64,000 nucleotides of DNA from Bimastos eiseni (taxonomy: Eukaryota > Annelida > Clitellata > Crassiclitellata > Lumbricidae), in NCBI GenBank assembly GCA_959347315.1, contig OY365817.1, forward strand, positions 5,949,731 through 6,013,730, written 5' to 3'. Position 1 is the first letter of the stretch; every line of letters starts with the position of its first letter. A program made the translations under genes and the position numbers. Below are positions 21,610 through 30,995 of this stretch, piece by piece. Under the pieces are notes generated by a model, which did no database searches, was not told the origin of the DNA, and saw only the letters and a list, made by a program, of their open reading frames with translations.

Positions 21610-22234
21610 TCAATCCCTAAACACTGCGCGAAAAGAACAACGGCAACACCATATTCCGAACAACTGCTCACTCGACAGAACATATACAACTTCCCCAGCC
21701 CAACACGTCCATAATTCTCCCCAACAACAGCTTATGTTGGCGACGACACGACTTAACAAGTCTGGCAAATGATTTTCTTTTCCTGGTTTGTGGTGAATGT
21801 CAAGGGAGAACTCCTGAAGCTCCAAACTCCAGCGTAAGTTTTTGGTTTGAGTTCTTCATGGCGTGTAAGAACTGGAGCGGACTGTGGTCAGTGTATACCG
21901 TGACAGGTGCCGATCCAAAATACACACTCCACGCCCGCACAGCAGTCAACAGCGCCAAAGTCTCCTTTTCGACTGTCGAATGGTTGAATTCGTGCTTCCG
22001 TAACTTTCGGCTAAGGTAGCAAATTGGATGTTCCACGTCAGAGTCAACCTGCAAAAAACACGCTCCCACACAATTTTGAGACGCATCTACAGCCAAAATG
22101 AACGGTTTTTCATAATCCGGCGCCCTCAAAATTGGACGCGAAGCCAACCTCGACTTCAAATCCAGAAAAGGTTTATTCGCTGCCTCAGTCCATCGGAAAA
22201 CCACATTCTTCTTACACAGCGCAGTTAATGGCAA
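21610..22234 (-). pseudogene. RNase H of Gmr1-type element
   Basis: RNase H degrades the RNA strand during reverse transcription. The 22234-21800 frame carries LAVDASQNCVGACFLQ (first acidic residue), NHSTVEKETLALL (Glu) and VYTDHSPLQFL (Asp), the normal spacing for gypsy RNase H. The end of the domain, FSLDIHHKPGKENHLPDLLS, lies in a different frame (21825-21610), so a small insertion or deletion lies near 21815. It is the last coding region before the 3' LTR. Confidence 0.8.
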
Positions 22235-23292
22235 CGAAGTTCAGCGTAATTTGCCAAATACTTCCGGTAGTAACCAGCTTCTCCTAACAAGGATTGTACC
22301 TGTTTCTTGTTAGTCGGTTGCAGAAACGCTAACAGAGCTTTAACTTTCTGCAACCTGGGTCTAATACAATTCAACCCAACATGATGACCCAAGAAATCAA
22401 GTTCGGCATTGGCGAAAACGCATTTCTTAACGTTAAGCTTTAGTTTAGCATGTACAAATCTCCGAAAAATTTGCTTCAACTGCAACAAGTGATCCGACCA
22501 ATTCCAACTGAAAATGATGACGTCATCGAGATACGCATCACAGAACGATTTCAGCCCCTGGAACAATTTTCGCACAAGCTGGCTAAACGTTACCGGAGCA
22601 TTTCGTAACCCGAATGCTAAAAATTTCCACTGATAGTGACCATGCGACGTTACAAATCCCGTCAATGGAATCGCCGACGGATGTAAAGGGATCTGACAGT
22701 ATCCCTTTGTCTTATCCAACCTGGTCATGTATTTTGCACCACCAAGTTTGTCCAACAATGCATCAATGCGAGGCATTAGGAACGGATCCGCCACGGTAAC
22801 CGAATTTAGCTTCCGGAAATCTGCACATAGTCGTCCAGTGCCATCTGATTTCTGAACGATCACTATCGGAGCCGCCCACGGACTCACCGATTCCTCAATA
22901 ATGCCCCAAGTCAACAGCCGAGAAATTTCGGAATCGACCCACCGTAATTTCTCTGGGTGTGACCGGTACGCCGACTGTCGTACGGGTTTCACGCCCAGCA
23001 TCAACTCGATATTATGTTCAATTAGGTTTGTTTTCCCCGGTCGATCATCAAAAACCTCCCCATAATCAAGCAACAATTGTGACAATTCAAGTTGTTTATC
23101 CGACTCTAAATACGCTAGAGCAACGTGACGAAGAAAACTGTTACCCTGTAACTCCCCATTCCCTTTAACTGCCACAGCCAAATTCACACTTGCACTCTGG
23201 TCTGAGTCGCGATCCATGTTCTTTTTCAACAGATTCACGTGAACCACCCGTTTTGCTTTCCCGCCTATTCGGCGTACTAACCACGTAATCAA
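22225..23292 (-). pseudogene. Reverse transcriptase of Gmr1-type element
   Basis: The enzyme copies element RNA into DNA. The 355-codon open frame contains the RT blocks in order: SRLLTWGIIEESVSPWAAPI, GTGRLCADFRKLN, LDKTKGYCQIPLHP, FLAFGLRNAPVTFSQLV and AYLDDVIIFS with the catalytic Asp pair, then LDFLGHHV. LDKTKGY has Thr where most gypsy elements have Leu or Ser, a minor oddity. Its start, VVHVNLLKK, continues from the integrase tail in another frame, proving that integrase is upstream. The frame itself is intact. Confidence 0.85.
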
Positions 23293-24224
23293 CGTCTCCC
23301 AACCGTTTCTCTATTACGTAAGGCCCTGTATATTTTGCAAACAGCGGTTTCCCAATGAGTGGCAACAGAACCAAGACCTTCTCGCCTTCTTCGAAAGTTA
23401 CAGTACGTGCATTGATATCGTACCACAATTTCGAATTTTCCTTCCTCAGTTGCCTCATTTTTGTTTACAATTGCAAGGGTCGCACGAATCCAATCCCTCA
23501 GATTCAAAACAAAATCTACGACATTATCTTGCCTCACATTCTTCAAACTCTCGTCATTTAGCCAATGGCGCTTTATCAATTTCAGAGGCCCTTTAACATT
23601 CCTACCAAAAATCAATTCAAAAGGCGAAAACCCCAACCCTGAAACAGGAACTTCTCTGTAGGCAAACAAAAGCCATGGCAGCACCTCGTTCCAATCTCCC
23701 GGAAACGAATGTCGCACCGCCTTCATTATATCCTTTAGAGTACGATGAAACCTTTCTATGCACCCATTAGTTTGAGGATGGTAGGGACTTGTCCTTAAAT
23801 GTATCACCTGACATTCACACAACAAATTACGCATCAATTCGGACATGAATTCCGTTCCGCAATCAGACAATAATTCCTCGGGAAATCCAAACATTGAGAA
23901 AACTTTCATTAAGCATTTAGCCACGTCCTTCGCAGAATGCTTCTGTAGTGGAAAAGCCAAAGGATAATGGGTGGCCAAATCCATTACGGTTAAAATAAAC
24001 CGATTTCCCGACTTCGGACATGTCGGTAAAAGCCCAATAATATCCATTGCCAATCTCCGGAACCCTTGGTCAATCACTGGAGGATTAATTAACGGCGCCT
24101 TTATCTTGACCGCACCGTTCCCTAATCTTTGACAAATGTCACAAGTCCGACAATATTTCCTCACATCGGAAAAAATACCAAACCACCAAAAATGAGCAAT
24201 TACCCTGTCCCTAGTCTTGCGCAT
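23165..24224 (-). pseudogene. Integrase of Gmr1-type element (DD35E, GPY/F-like end)
   Basis: Integrase inserts the DNA copy into the chromosome. The frame opening at 24224 contains the second half of the zinc finger (HFWWF...CRTCDICQRLG), then LAMDIIGLLP, LLSDCGTEF and GCIERFHRT. The last Asp and the Glu are separated by 35 residues, so the catalytic triad is complete. After a frame change near 23440 the C-terminal module continues at 23458-23165 with GEKVLVLLP and YTGPYVIEKRLGDVDYVV. The first half of the finger lies upstream, past an in-frame TGA. Confidence 0.85.
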
Positions 24225-24863
24225 TCATAAGTGACCGCTAGCAGGAATGTCATGCGCCACTTGCAATACCCGACTTCGAAGTACCTTCGGCACGACAACC
24301 TGCGTAACCAGACCCCCAACAGGCGTGTACTTAGTACGCCACTGTCGCGTAAGCACACCGTTTTTCAGCACATAGCGAAAACGTTCAAATTCATCCATCT
24401 GAGATTCCGCTAGCGTAAAGAATTGCTTTAGCGAGATATCGGCCCGTTGTAACCTGATGAACTCGGTTCGCGAAACAATTAATCCAGAACTAATAGTATC
24501 ACCCATCAAGTCAACACTATTATCTCGGAACAATGCACCCTGTGGTTCATCAAGTACAAGTGACTGACTTCTAGATAGCACAGCGGTCTGATCGTCAACT
24601 TGACCATCCCCTGAATCCATAGGTTGTACGGTCGACCGAGCGGACACGCCATGTAAATTTTCCATGAAATCCTGTTTTCTGGCCGCTTGTGCCCTAGTCA
24701 ACACCGACACGCTTAACGGAACTATCTCCGGAAGATCAAGATTGCCGACCAAAATATCTACTCCCTGGGGCAATTTGTCAACCAATCCACAAAGAATTTT
24801 TCCATTTACAGTCGGTGACTGTAAAGTAATTTCGACAAGTGGAATTTCTGTAGGTTGACCCAA
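24225..24863 (-). pseudogene. Protease end, linker and integrase zinc-finger start
   Basis: This 212-codon stretch starts within the protease domain (LPQGVDILVGNLDLPE resembles the closing part of retropepsins, of form G.D.L.GND). A charged linker follows, with ISLKQFFTLAESQMDEFERF, the pre-integrase segment. It ends in VLQVAHDIPASGHL, the two His of the H2C2 finger. A single TGA at 24225-24227 then interrupts the same frame, in which the two Cys follow directly. Gag overlaps its beginning in another frame. Confidence 0.7.
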
Positions 24864-26110
24864 AATTCCCTGAATGAACCGCTTCTCACTGGTGTCATGA
24901 AACTCATATTCACCCTTTCTTTACTGAGCAAAGTCTGCAAAGAACCACTATCACGAAATAGAACTACGTCACGGCGTGACCCCTTATTATCGAACAGAAC
25001 TGCTTCCGCACAAAAAGGCTGATAACCATCATGTACGAGAGACAAACCCTCGGACTTCGCACTTGCTGCTCCACTTTCCACTAAATGAATAGAATTTGGC
25101 TTATTCTCGAACATTCGAGCTTGCTTCCTCTTTAGACTTCTACAATCCTTCACTACATGCCCTCGAAGTCGACAGTACCCACAAACCGGTGCCTCCTCAA
25201 AATTTTTCTGAAATTCCACATGTTGTTCAACTTTTTTGGAACTTTTTGGGGAACCACAAGTACCCATACCACTAGAAAAATGTTTTCTTGATTCAATTTT
25301 AACTCCAGAGGAGTCTTCGAATTTAAATGGTCTGTACAAAATTGCAAATTCGTCAGCTAGTGTCGCAGCCTCAGACAAAGTCCTCGGTTTTTTCTCAATA
25401 ACCCAACGACGAATTTCTGTCGGCATGCAATTCACAAATTGCTCAAGCTTAAATACTTCCAACAGCTTATCCAAATCAGTTAACGCATCTTCTCCCTCTA
25501 ACCAACGTCGAAACGGAAGGGTTAATCGGAACGCGAAATTCGTGTACGTTTCTGCATTTACCTTGGACAAAGTGCGGAACCGTTTCCGGTAAAACTCAGG
25601 AACTCTGGAGTATGCTAATAGCAACGCTTGTTTCAGCACATCATAGTCCCCACATTGTTCCGTGCTCAACTCAGCAAAAACCTTCTGAGCTTTTCCCGTC
25701 AGTTGAGTATGGATCAACGCCGTCCATTTCGCTTTAGGGAACTTATGAATTTCCATCGCTTTCTCGAAAGCCAAGATGTAGTGGTCCATGTCCACATCAT
25801 AAAATTTAGGTACAAACTTTACCGCTGACGCAATCCGAAACCCGTCACCCGAATCCGAAAAGTCACTAATGTGTCCCTCTAATCTCCTCATTTTAGAGTC
25901 ATACTGTCGGACTCGTTCTCTTTCATCAGCCTCGGCCGTAATCTTCGCTTCCTCTAACGCAATTCTAGCCTTACGTTCATCCGACTCCATTTGCAACCTA
26001 ATTCTCATCTCATTCGCTGCCAATTCCTTCTCACTTGCTTCTAATTCCATTTGCCTTGCCTCTGCTTGGAATTTAAGTTTTAGTATCTCAAACTCTCGGT
26101 CTGCTTGCAA
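24806..26110 (-). pseudogene. Gag (main part) and protease active site of Gmr1-type element
   Basis: A 434-codon open frame. Residues 1-80 are a charged coiled coil rich in EA/KE pairs. The capsid-like region follows (YILAFEKAMEIHKFPKAKWT, LTGKAQKVFAELS, FVNCMPTEIRRWVIEKKPRT), with a SCAN-like character typical of this gypsy group. The zinc knuckle is CGYCRLRGHVVKDC (CX2CX4HX4C). Further on, VLFRDSGSLQTLL is the Asp-Ser-Gly protease active site. The true N-terminus is in the separate frame at 26426-26139, cut off by an inverted duplication. Confidence 0.8.
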
Positions 26111-26150
26111 GGAGCAAGCTGACCGAGAGTTTGAGATACTAAAACTTAAA
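26072..26150. repeat. Snap-back inverted duplication inside gag
   Basis: A 36-base arm (26072-26107) is followed after 7 bases by its reverse complement (26115-26150) with a single mismatch. One arm is normal coding sequence (REFEILKLK on the minus strand). The other is an inverted copy that adds a stop and separates the two parts of gag. Confidence 0.9.
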
Positions 26151-26426
26151 CTTCACAATGCGTTCTGCCTCCTCACGTTTCATTTGCCTATCGGCATCTT
26201 CTGCTTCTTTCATGGCTCTTAATTCCATAGCCTTAGACTTAATGCGCCATTCCTCCTTTAGCGCTTTCGAAGGCGAAACAAACTTCATCAACGCCTTTTG
26301 CATTTGAGCGTTGCTTAAACCACGAGTATCCTGGCCCACTTTTTCCAACTCCTGTTTCAAAACTTCTGCACTCAAGTCAAAAATGTCCTCGACAGTCAAC
26401 GACCTCGCCGCAATCGGAGTTTCCAT
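26139..26426 (-). pseudogene. Gag N-terminus of Gmr1-type element
   Basis: Starts METPIAARSLTVEDIFDLSA 386 bases downstream of the 5' LTR and runs 95 codons. It is Lys/Glu-rich, with a coiled-coil-like end (AMKEAEDADRQMKREEAERI). It terminates inside the inverted duplication at 26139. The sense continues in the downstream frame starting at 26110. The ATG at 26426 is the likely Gag start, since no upstream frame of any length adjoins it. Confidence 0.7.
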
Positions 26427-26811
26427 TTCAACAATTGAAAACTCAGTTTTTAGGCCGATTTATATTGGACCGTTTGTAACAATTCCACTTGTAATGTTCT
26501 GGTCACTTCCTGTTACTCGTGAACAAATATGATATCTATCACTTTAACAATGGTTTCCGAGAACAGTGGACAGTTATACTGCCTTAGAGTCACTTTGTCA
26601 AATAGAGTCGCAATATCCTAATTACGCTACTAAGTGAACATATTTCGCACGGGTAGCTAATTTTAACCACCGCCACAAAGCTACAAAATCCTTCTCGCAA
26701 AGGAGTGCTCGTAATTCTCGCCTAGCCCAAGTCTACGTTAATTCTAGAAACCCACAATTTCGCACTTCAATGGATAACCGCAAAAATTTCGACCGGACGA
26801 TAGACCCCAAA
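26427..26811 (-). promoter_or_regulatory. 5' leader with primer-binding-site position
   Basis: Between the 5' LTR and the Gag start. On the minus strand the leader begins tttggggtctatcgtccgg immediately inside the LTR, where the tRNA primer should bind. It resembles the tggggg.tc.tcgtccgg type of primer site, but I could not assign a tRNA. Confidence 0.45.
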
Positions 26812-27346
26812 TGTTATGCTGCGCTTTATAGTTACTAGAAATAAGACAGTTAGTGAGTAAACTCTATTTCTTTCGCCATAACAAAGACACAACCTATACA
26901 AACGTTCGTAGAAACGAAGTGCGGAAGCACGTTGACAGACTCCTCTTCCAACGGAAGGGACGCACTACCGACAGCAGTCAACAGAAAACAACTCAGACGG
27001 TCCTTTACTCGGCCGAGAAGCGGAAATACTAAGGTCAAACGTAGACACTTAGTCTTTTTAACAACTGGAGATGTTGGTCAGCCTTAACTACGACGTAGCT
27101 ACCTGAAACAGCAACGAGCCTGCTACGCGACGTAACTCTTTAACTATCTGATCCAACACTCCCAGAACTCTCATTGCACAGCCTTATATGCACAGCAGAT
27201 AACCTAATGTGCACTCTCTATGTACACCTCAGTACACATCGTAGGCCCGCTTTGGTTCTTCGCTACACCTTGTGCCTACGAGTCTACGACCAACGCACCT
27301 GCTCTAGGATGGTCCCAGATCATAGTCAATGCACCCGCGCCTAACA
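26812..27346 (-). repeat. 5' LTR of Gmr1-type element
   Basis: 535 bases, same limits and length as 20918-21452, with one visible difference (27339). Element transcription would start here on the minus strand. A catataagg TATA-like box lies near 27181. Confidence 0.92.
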
Positions 27347-27350
27347 ACGT

Positions 27351-29250
27351 AGGCCTACCTTATAGAAGCAACGAAAATAATCATAATTTCATAACAATGT
27401 TGCAACAACAAGTCATGCCATGTCACATCGTCATCCTCGCTTTGCGACGATTGACTACATGAATGGGAAAGTGATGTCCAATGCTTTCTGTCTCGTACGA
27501 TGTGTCCGAAGTACCGCATTTTTCTGAATTTGGTGTTGCCCAACAGTTTCCAGTCAACTTTCGCCATTTGATACACTTGTTCGGTGGTCACCATTGCTGT
27601 CCATGGAATTCTGAGCAGTTTCCTCAAGCACTTGTTCTCAAATGCTTGTATGCGTTTCTCTTCTTTCTTTATTGTCCACGCCTCACAACCATATGTTGCT
27701 ACTGGCCACGCCAAGGCCTTCATGAGTCGCAGTTTGGTTTTAGTACTGACTGATTTATTTTTCCAGATGCTTACCAACTTAAAGATGACTGACATCTTGA
27801 TGTCAATCTTGATGATCATGGCTAATCTTGATTTTACCTCACTCGCACAGTCCCCGTCCTTCGTTACTCTGTTTCCCAAGTATGTAAATGAGTCCACTTG
27901 TTCCAGTTTGTATCCGTCCACTTTGATCAAAAGTGCGTCATTGTTATTTGTCATTACTTTTGTCTTTGCTACGTTAATCAGCATACTGTATTCTTTTGCT
28001 GCTATCTCAACACGTTGCACCAACTCCTGTAAATGCTCTTTTGAAGTGGCCAGTAGCACGACGTCATCAGCATATTATTGTAAGGTTATTAATAGTTTTC
28101 CTCGCATTACTTGTTCTGCCAGAATGTTAAAGAGGCTTGGTGATAAATCACATCCTTGTCGGACTCCTTTCTTGATACTAAACCATGTCGACATAATTCC
28201 GTCTGTCTATACAGTAGCTCGTTGTTGTTTGTAGAGATTTCGCAATAGCTGAATGAGGTGGGGTGGGAAACCCATTTTCATCATGGTTATCTATAGTTGA
28301 TCGTTTTGAATCATGTCAAAAGCTTTTGTAAAGTCAATGAAGCAGAGATACAGCGGATGTTTCCTTTCTCTCACTTTCTCCAAGATGATTCTTAAGTTCA
28401 CAATTTGATCTCGTGTGCCTCTTCTTGGCCTAAAGCCAGCCTGTTCTTCAGCAATCTCTGTTTCCAGCTTGCTCTGGATGAGTTCCAGTATCATTCGTAA
28501 CAAAATCTTACTGGCAAGCGAGACTAGCGCAATTGTTCTGTGATTACCACAGTGAAGTAGATTTCCCTTCTTCGGCAGTGGAATAAAAATTGACTGTGAC
28601 CACTCTTCTGGCCAATCCTCGGTATCCCATACGTCCACACATATCTCGTGTAGTTTTGTCAGTCATTTCTTCACCAAATCTAAACAGCTCAGTGGCTACG
28701 CCATCTGGGCCTGGTGACTTCCGCATAGCTGCTTTCGATGTGGCTCGTTTTATCTCTTCTTTTAGTGGTGGTGTTGCCTTTTCTTGTATTTCGATTTTTA
28801 TGTCTTCTTCCTCTTTTTCATTGTTGTAGAGTCCTTCGCAATATTCTTTCCATCTTTGATTTACTTTTTCCGGTTCAACAAGTTTCTTGTTGTTGTTGTC
28901 ATTGATGGCTGTGGTTCGAGGCTTGAACGAGCCAGTGAGCTTCTTCCCCATTTGGAATACAGATCTGGTGTTACCTTTCCTTTCATTCTCCTCCAGCTCG
29001 TTGCATAATGTCTCCAATTCCGACTGCTTGTCTCTTCGTAACATCCGTTGTACCTCATTTCGTAGAATTTTGTACTCTTGTGAAGATTTTGTTTTTGCCT
29101 CTCTTTTCTTTCTTATTAATTCAAAGGTGTCACTGGAGATCCAATTCTTTCGCTTGTCGCAGTTCTTCAGTAGTGTTGCTTTGGCGGCACTCAGAGTGAT
29201 CTCTTTAAAGACGAAGTTTTCTGGGCGGGCAGTTGTGCGACAGACTGCTT
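27351..29250 (-). pseudogene. RTE/BovB-like LINE, endonuclease-distal half with RT
   Basis: Minus-strand frames in order: a linker (RWKEYCEGLYNNEKEEEDIK, then MRKSPGPDGVATELFRFGEE, 29044-28650), RT blocks (WPEEWSQSIFIPLPKKGN, EEQAGFRPRRGTRDQI, LYLCFIDFTKAFDMI, 28638-28291), a poorly conserved stretch, YADDVVLLATSKEHLQELV (near 28075) with the catalytic Asp pair, and the post-RT region (LEQVDSFTYLGNRV, ATYGCEAWTI, 28059-27355). The block order and wording fit RTE/BovB-type LINEs. At least two frame changes and several stops exist. The 5' endonuclease is absent. The Gmr1-type element lies at its 3' end. Confidence 0.8.
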
Positions 29251-29380
29251 GTCAATCAAACCTGAACTCATTGAGTGGGGCTACAGTCAAGAAATGCCAT
29301 ATTCAAGTCCACCACCGGTCAATTCCTTTCAATTGAAATGCCTACATGCCTCTGGGTCGTTTTCTGTCTGTCTGTCTCTC

Positions 29381-29422
29381 TACATACATCTACTTATGAT
29401 ATATATATAATAAGTAGATGTA

Positions 29423-29456
<34 letters not shown>
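29381..29456. repeat. Hairpin plus (TA)n microsatellite
   Basis: tacatacatctactta (29381-29396) pairs perfectly with taagtagatgtatgta (29411-29426). A (ta)n run of about 28 bases follows. Confidence 0.8.
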
Positions 29457-29457
<1 letters not shown>

Positions 29458-29950
29458 ACCATGAGCCAAGGCGCAATAGGACGCATACAGGATATCAGCC
29501 CATGGACCATGATAGGTATATAAATACGGCGGTTGCCCAAGATCACTTGGCTCGTGGAGCAATCTTGGCGGCTGCCTGTGGTCACTGTTGTTTGCGTCTG
29601 TTTCTCTGTGAGCTGGTCCGGCTGAGCTGTAAGCCTGCTATACAAGTGAAGACCACTGTCCAATGAGATATCAAAAGGAATTGTACCTTGAAAATACGTT
29701 TCATACGAGTCATCAACCCTATTACGTCAGAAGCTCTTCATTGGGTTTGAGTATAAACTTCTGACCTTTGGCAGGACGCATTATTTCTCGTCTGTGATGC
29801 ACTTCCTGTGCTTGACTTAGTTTCCTTGCCAAACGTAGAACATTGGTCCACCCAAATTACAAAGAGCATTCAAGTATTTTTCATACAGAACTCGGAATAA
29901 AACTGTGAGAAGGATGCGCTACTTGTCCTCTGCCAATCCATACCACAGAT
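29457..29950. other. No gene recognised
   Basis: Short frames only. No motif, repeat unit or splice-bounded coding text is visible. Confidence 0.4.
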
Positions 29951-29954
29951 GAAG

Positions 29955-30060
29955 CTGTGGCGGAGGGTCACGGACAAAAACACCCTCCGACAAACCCCTC
30001 GAATATAAACACCCCAGGACTAACACACACACACACCCCAAATTAGGACAAACCCCCAAG
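29955..30060. repeat. C-rich degenerate tandem block
   Basis: Units of the form gacaaa.acccc and a short (ac)n run. It resembles the reverse complement of the G-rich block at 671-770. Confidence 0.4.
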
Positions 30061-30452
30061 ATTTGTTTACTTTTATTACTTAGAAAAGTGTGTGTCCAAT
30101 GGCACGAAGACATCCCTTGAAGTCGCGATTTACAACACTGCAGCAAACTTCCCGCATGGGTTAGGTTGCACTTTTCACACGTTTGACGGGAGGCTGTCCA
30201 CAAGCAGCTTGCAAGATGGCCGTACTGGCTAAACCTGCGCACGCACACACACACGAATACAGGCACGAAGGCATATGAGTGGCATGTCAAGTACAGGTGT
30301 GTAGATGCATATAATTATAAGGACTGTGAAGCACGATCATTGTTTCAATTGTTATTTCCAGTGCATTTCCCTCAGCTGTCTACTTGGCCCATTTGAGCCT
30401 ATTCAGATAGACTAACCACACCGGTCCATTTGTTTAAACCCAAAGGTTTGAG

Positions 30453-30544
30453 AGGCGTAGTCTAATGAATACCTTCCGCTTGCTAGCTACCAATCAGATC
30501 TGATTGGTAGCTAGCAGGCGGTAGGTATTCATTAGACCACGCCT
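30453..30544. repeat. 92-bp near-perfect palindrome without spacer
   Basis: Arms 30453-30498 and 30499-30544 match at 43 of 46 positions, and the central 36 bases (30481-30516, from tgctagctaccaatcag) are a perfect palindrome. Weaker symmetry extends about 20 bases further on each side. Sequence like one arm also occurs inside the hAT element at 36278-37054. Confidence 0.9.
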
Positions 30545-30720
30545 TAAAAACTTGGGCTTTAAGTTGGTGCCATAGTTCATCTGGTGTGTGTGGTTCGGCA
30601 ATTCCCTCGAGTGCTGCGAATCTGTTAGTTACTTCAACTTGGTATTGCTGTTCTATCTGCTTATTTCTGAGTTTTTCAAAGTCTAGGAGACTGACTCTCA
30701 CGGTGGATGGCGCGGGCCTT
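30520..30720 (-). pseudogene. RTE-like LINE linker fragment
   Basis: Minus-strand VSLLDFEKLRNKQIEQQYQV continuing EVTNRFAALEGI resembles the segment between endonuclease and RT of RTE-like LINEs (form FD...L.....R..F..EL.NRF..L). It begins within the outer part of the palindrome at 30453-30544. Confidence 0.5.
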
Positions 30721-30884
30721 TTTATCCTGGGCGACGTCCGAGCCAGTATAGTTTCTATATTCTTGTATCATGAACATTAATTTAATAAAAGCCTCGGATC
30801 ACGTGAGTCCTTCTCAAATCATGAATATTCACAATGGGGCAACGTGAGAGCGTCAAAAATATAGCATGCAGCTTGTAATAAGCA

Positions 30885-30995
30885 GCTTGTATTAAGCCCG
30901 TTAACTTCCGTTATTAACGAATACTTGAGTACTCGCTAAACTACTCGACCGAGTACTCGACTCCAAAACTACTCGTTAGTGGCAGCCATACCTGT
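30885..30995. repeat. ACTCG-rich transposon end
   Basis: Contains cgaatacttgagtactcgct and ends gttagtggcagccata. It mirrors the block beginning tagggctgcc at 9060 and could be the opposite terminus of the same hAT-like family. Confidence 0.35.

Larger units (their letters stand above)
20914..27350 (-). mobile_element. Gmr1-type Ty3/gypsy LTR retrotransposon (integrase before RT)
   Basis: A nearly full-length minus-strand element bounded by 535-bp LTRs (20918-21452 and 26812-27346) and by the 4-bp target duplication acgt (20914-20917 and 27347-27350). Coding order on the minus strand is Gag with coiled-coil and zinc knuckle, protease, H2C2 and DD35E integrase with GPY/F-like end, then reverse transcriptase and RNase H. 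Integrase preceding RT is the reverse of ordinary gypsy elements and is the hallmark of the Gmr1 group, first reported in deuterostomes. No envelope gene is present. The LTRs differ at one visible base, so insertion was recent, yet pol has several frame changes and one in-frame stop. Confidence 0.88.

Noticed and set aside
20918..27350. Endogenous retrovirus with an envelope gene
   Set aside because: No reading frame for an envelope lies between RNase H and the 3' LTR. The structure is a retrotransposon.
27584..28234. A 216-codon + strand frame
   Set aside because: It is antisense to the RTE-like LINE RT, whose YADD and YLG motifs are on the minus strand.
9060..30990. A single giant element bounded by the ACTCG-rich blocks
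   Set aside because: The two ends are 22 kb apart with many unrelated complete insertions and boundaries between them. Two separate fragments of one family are more likely.
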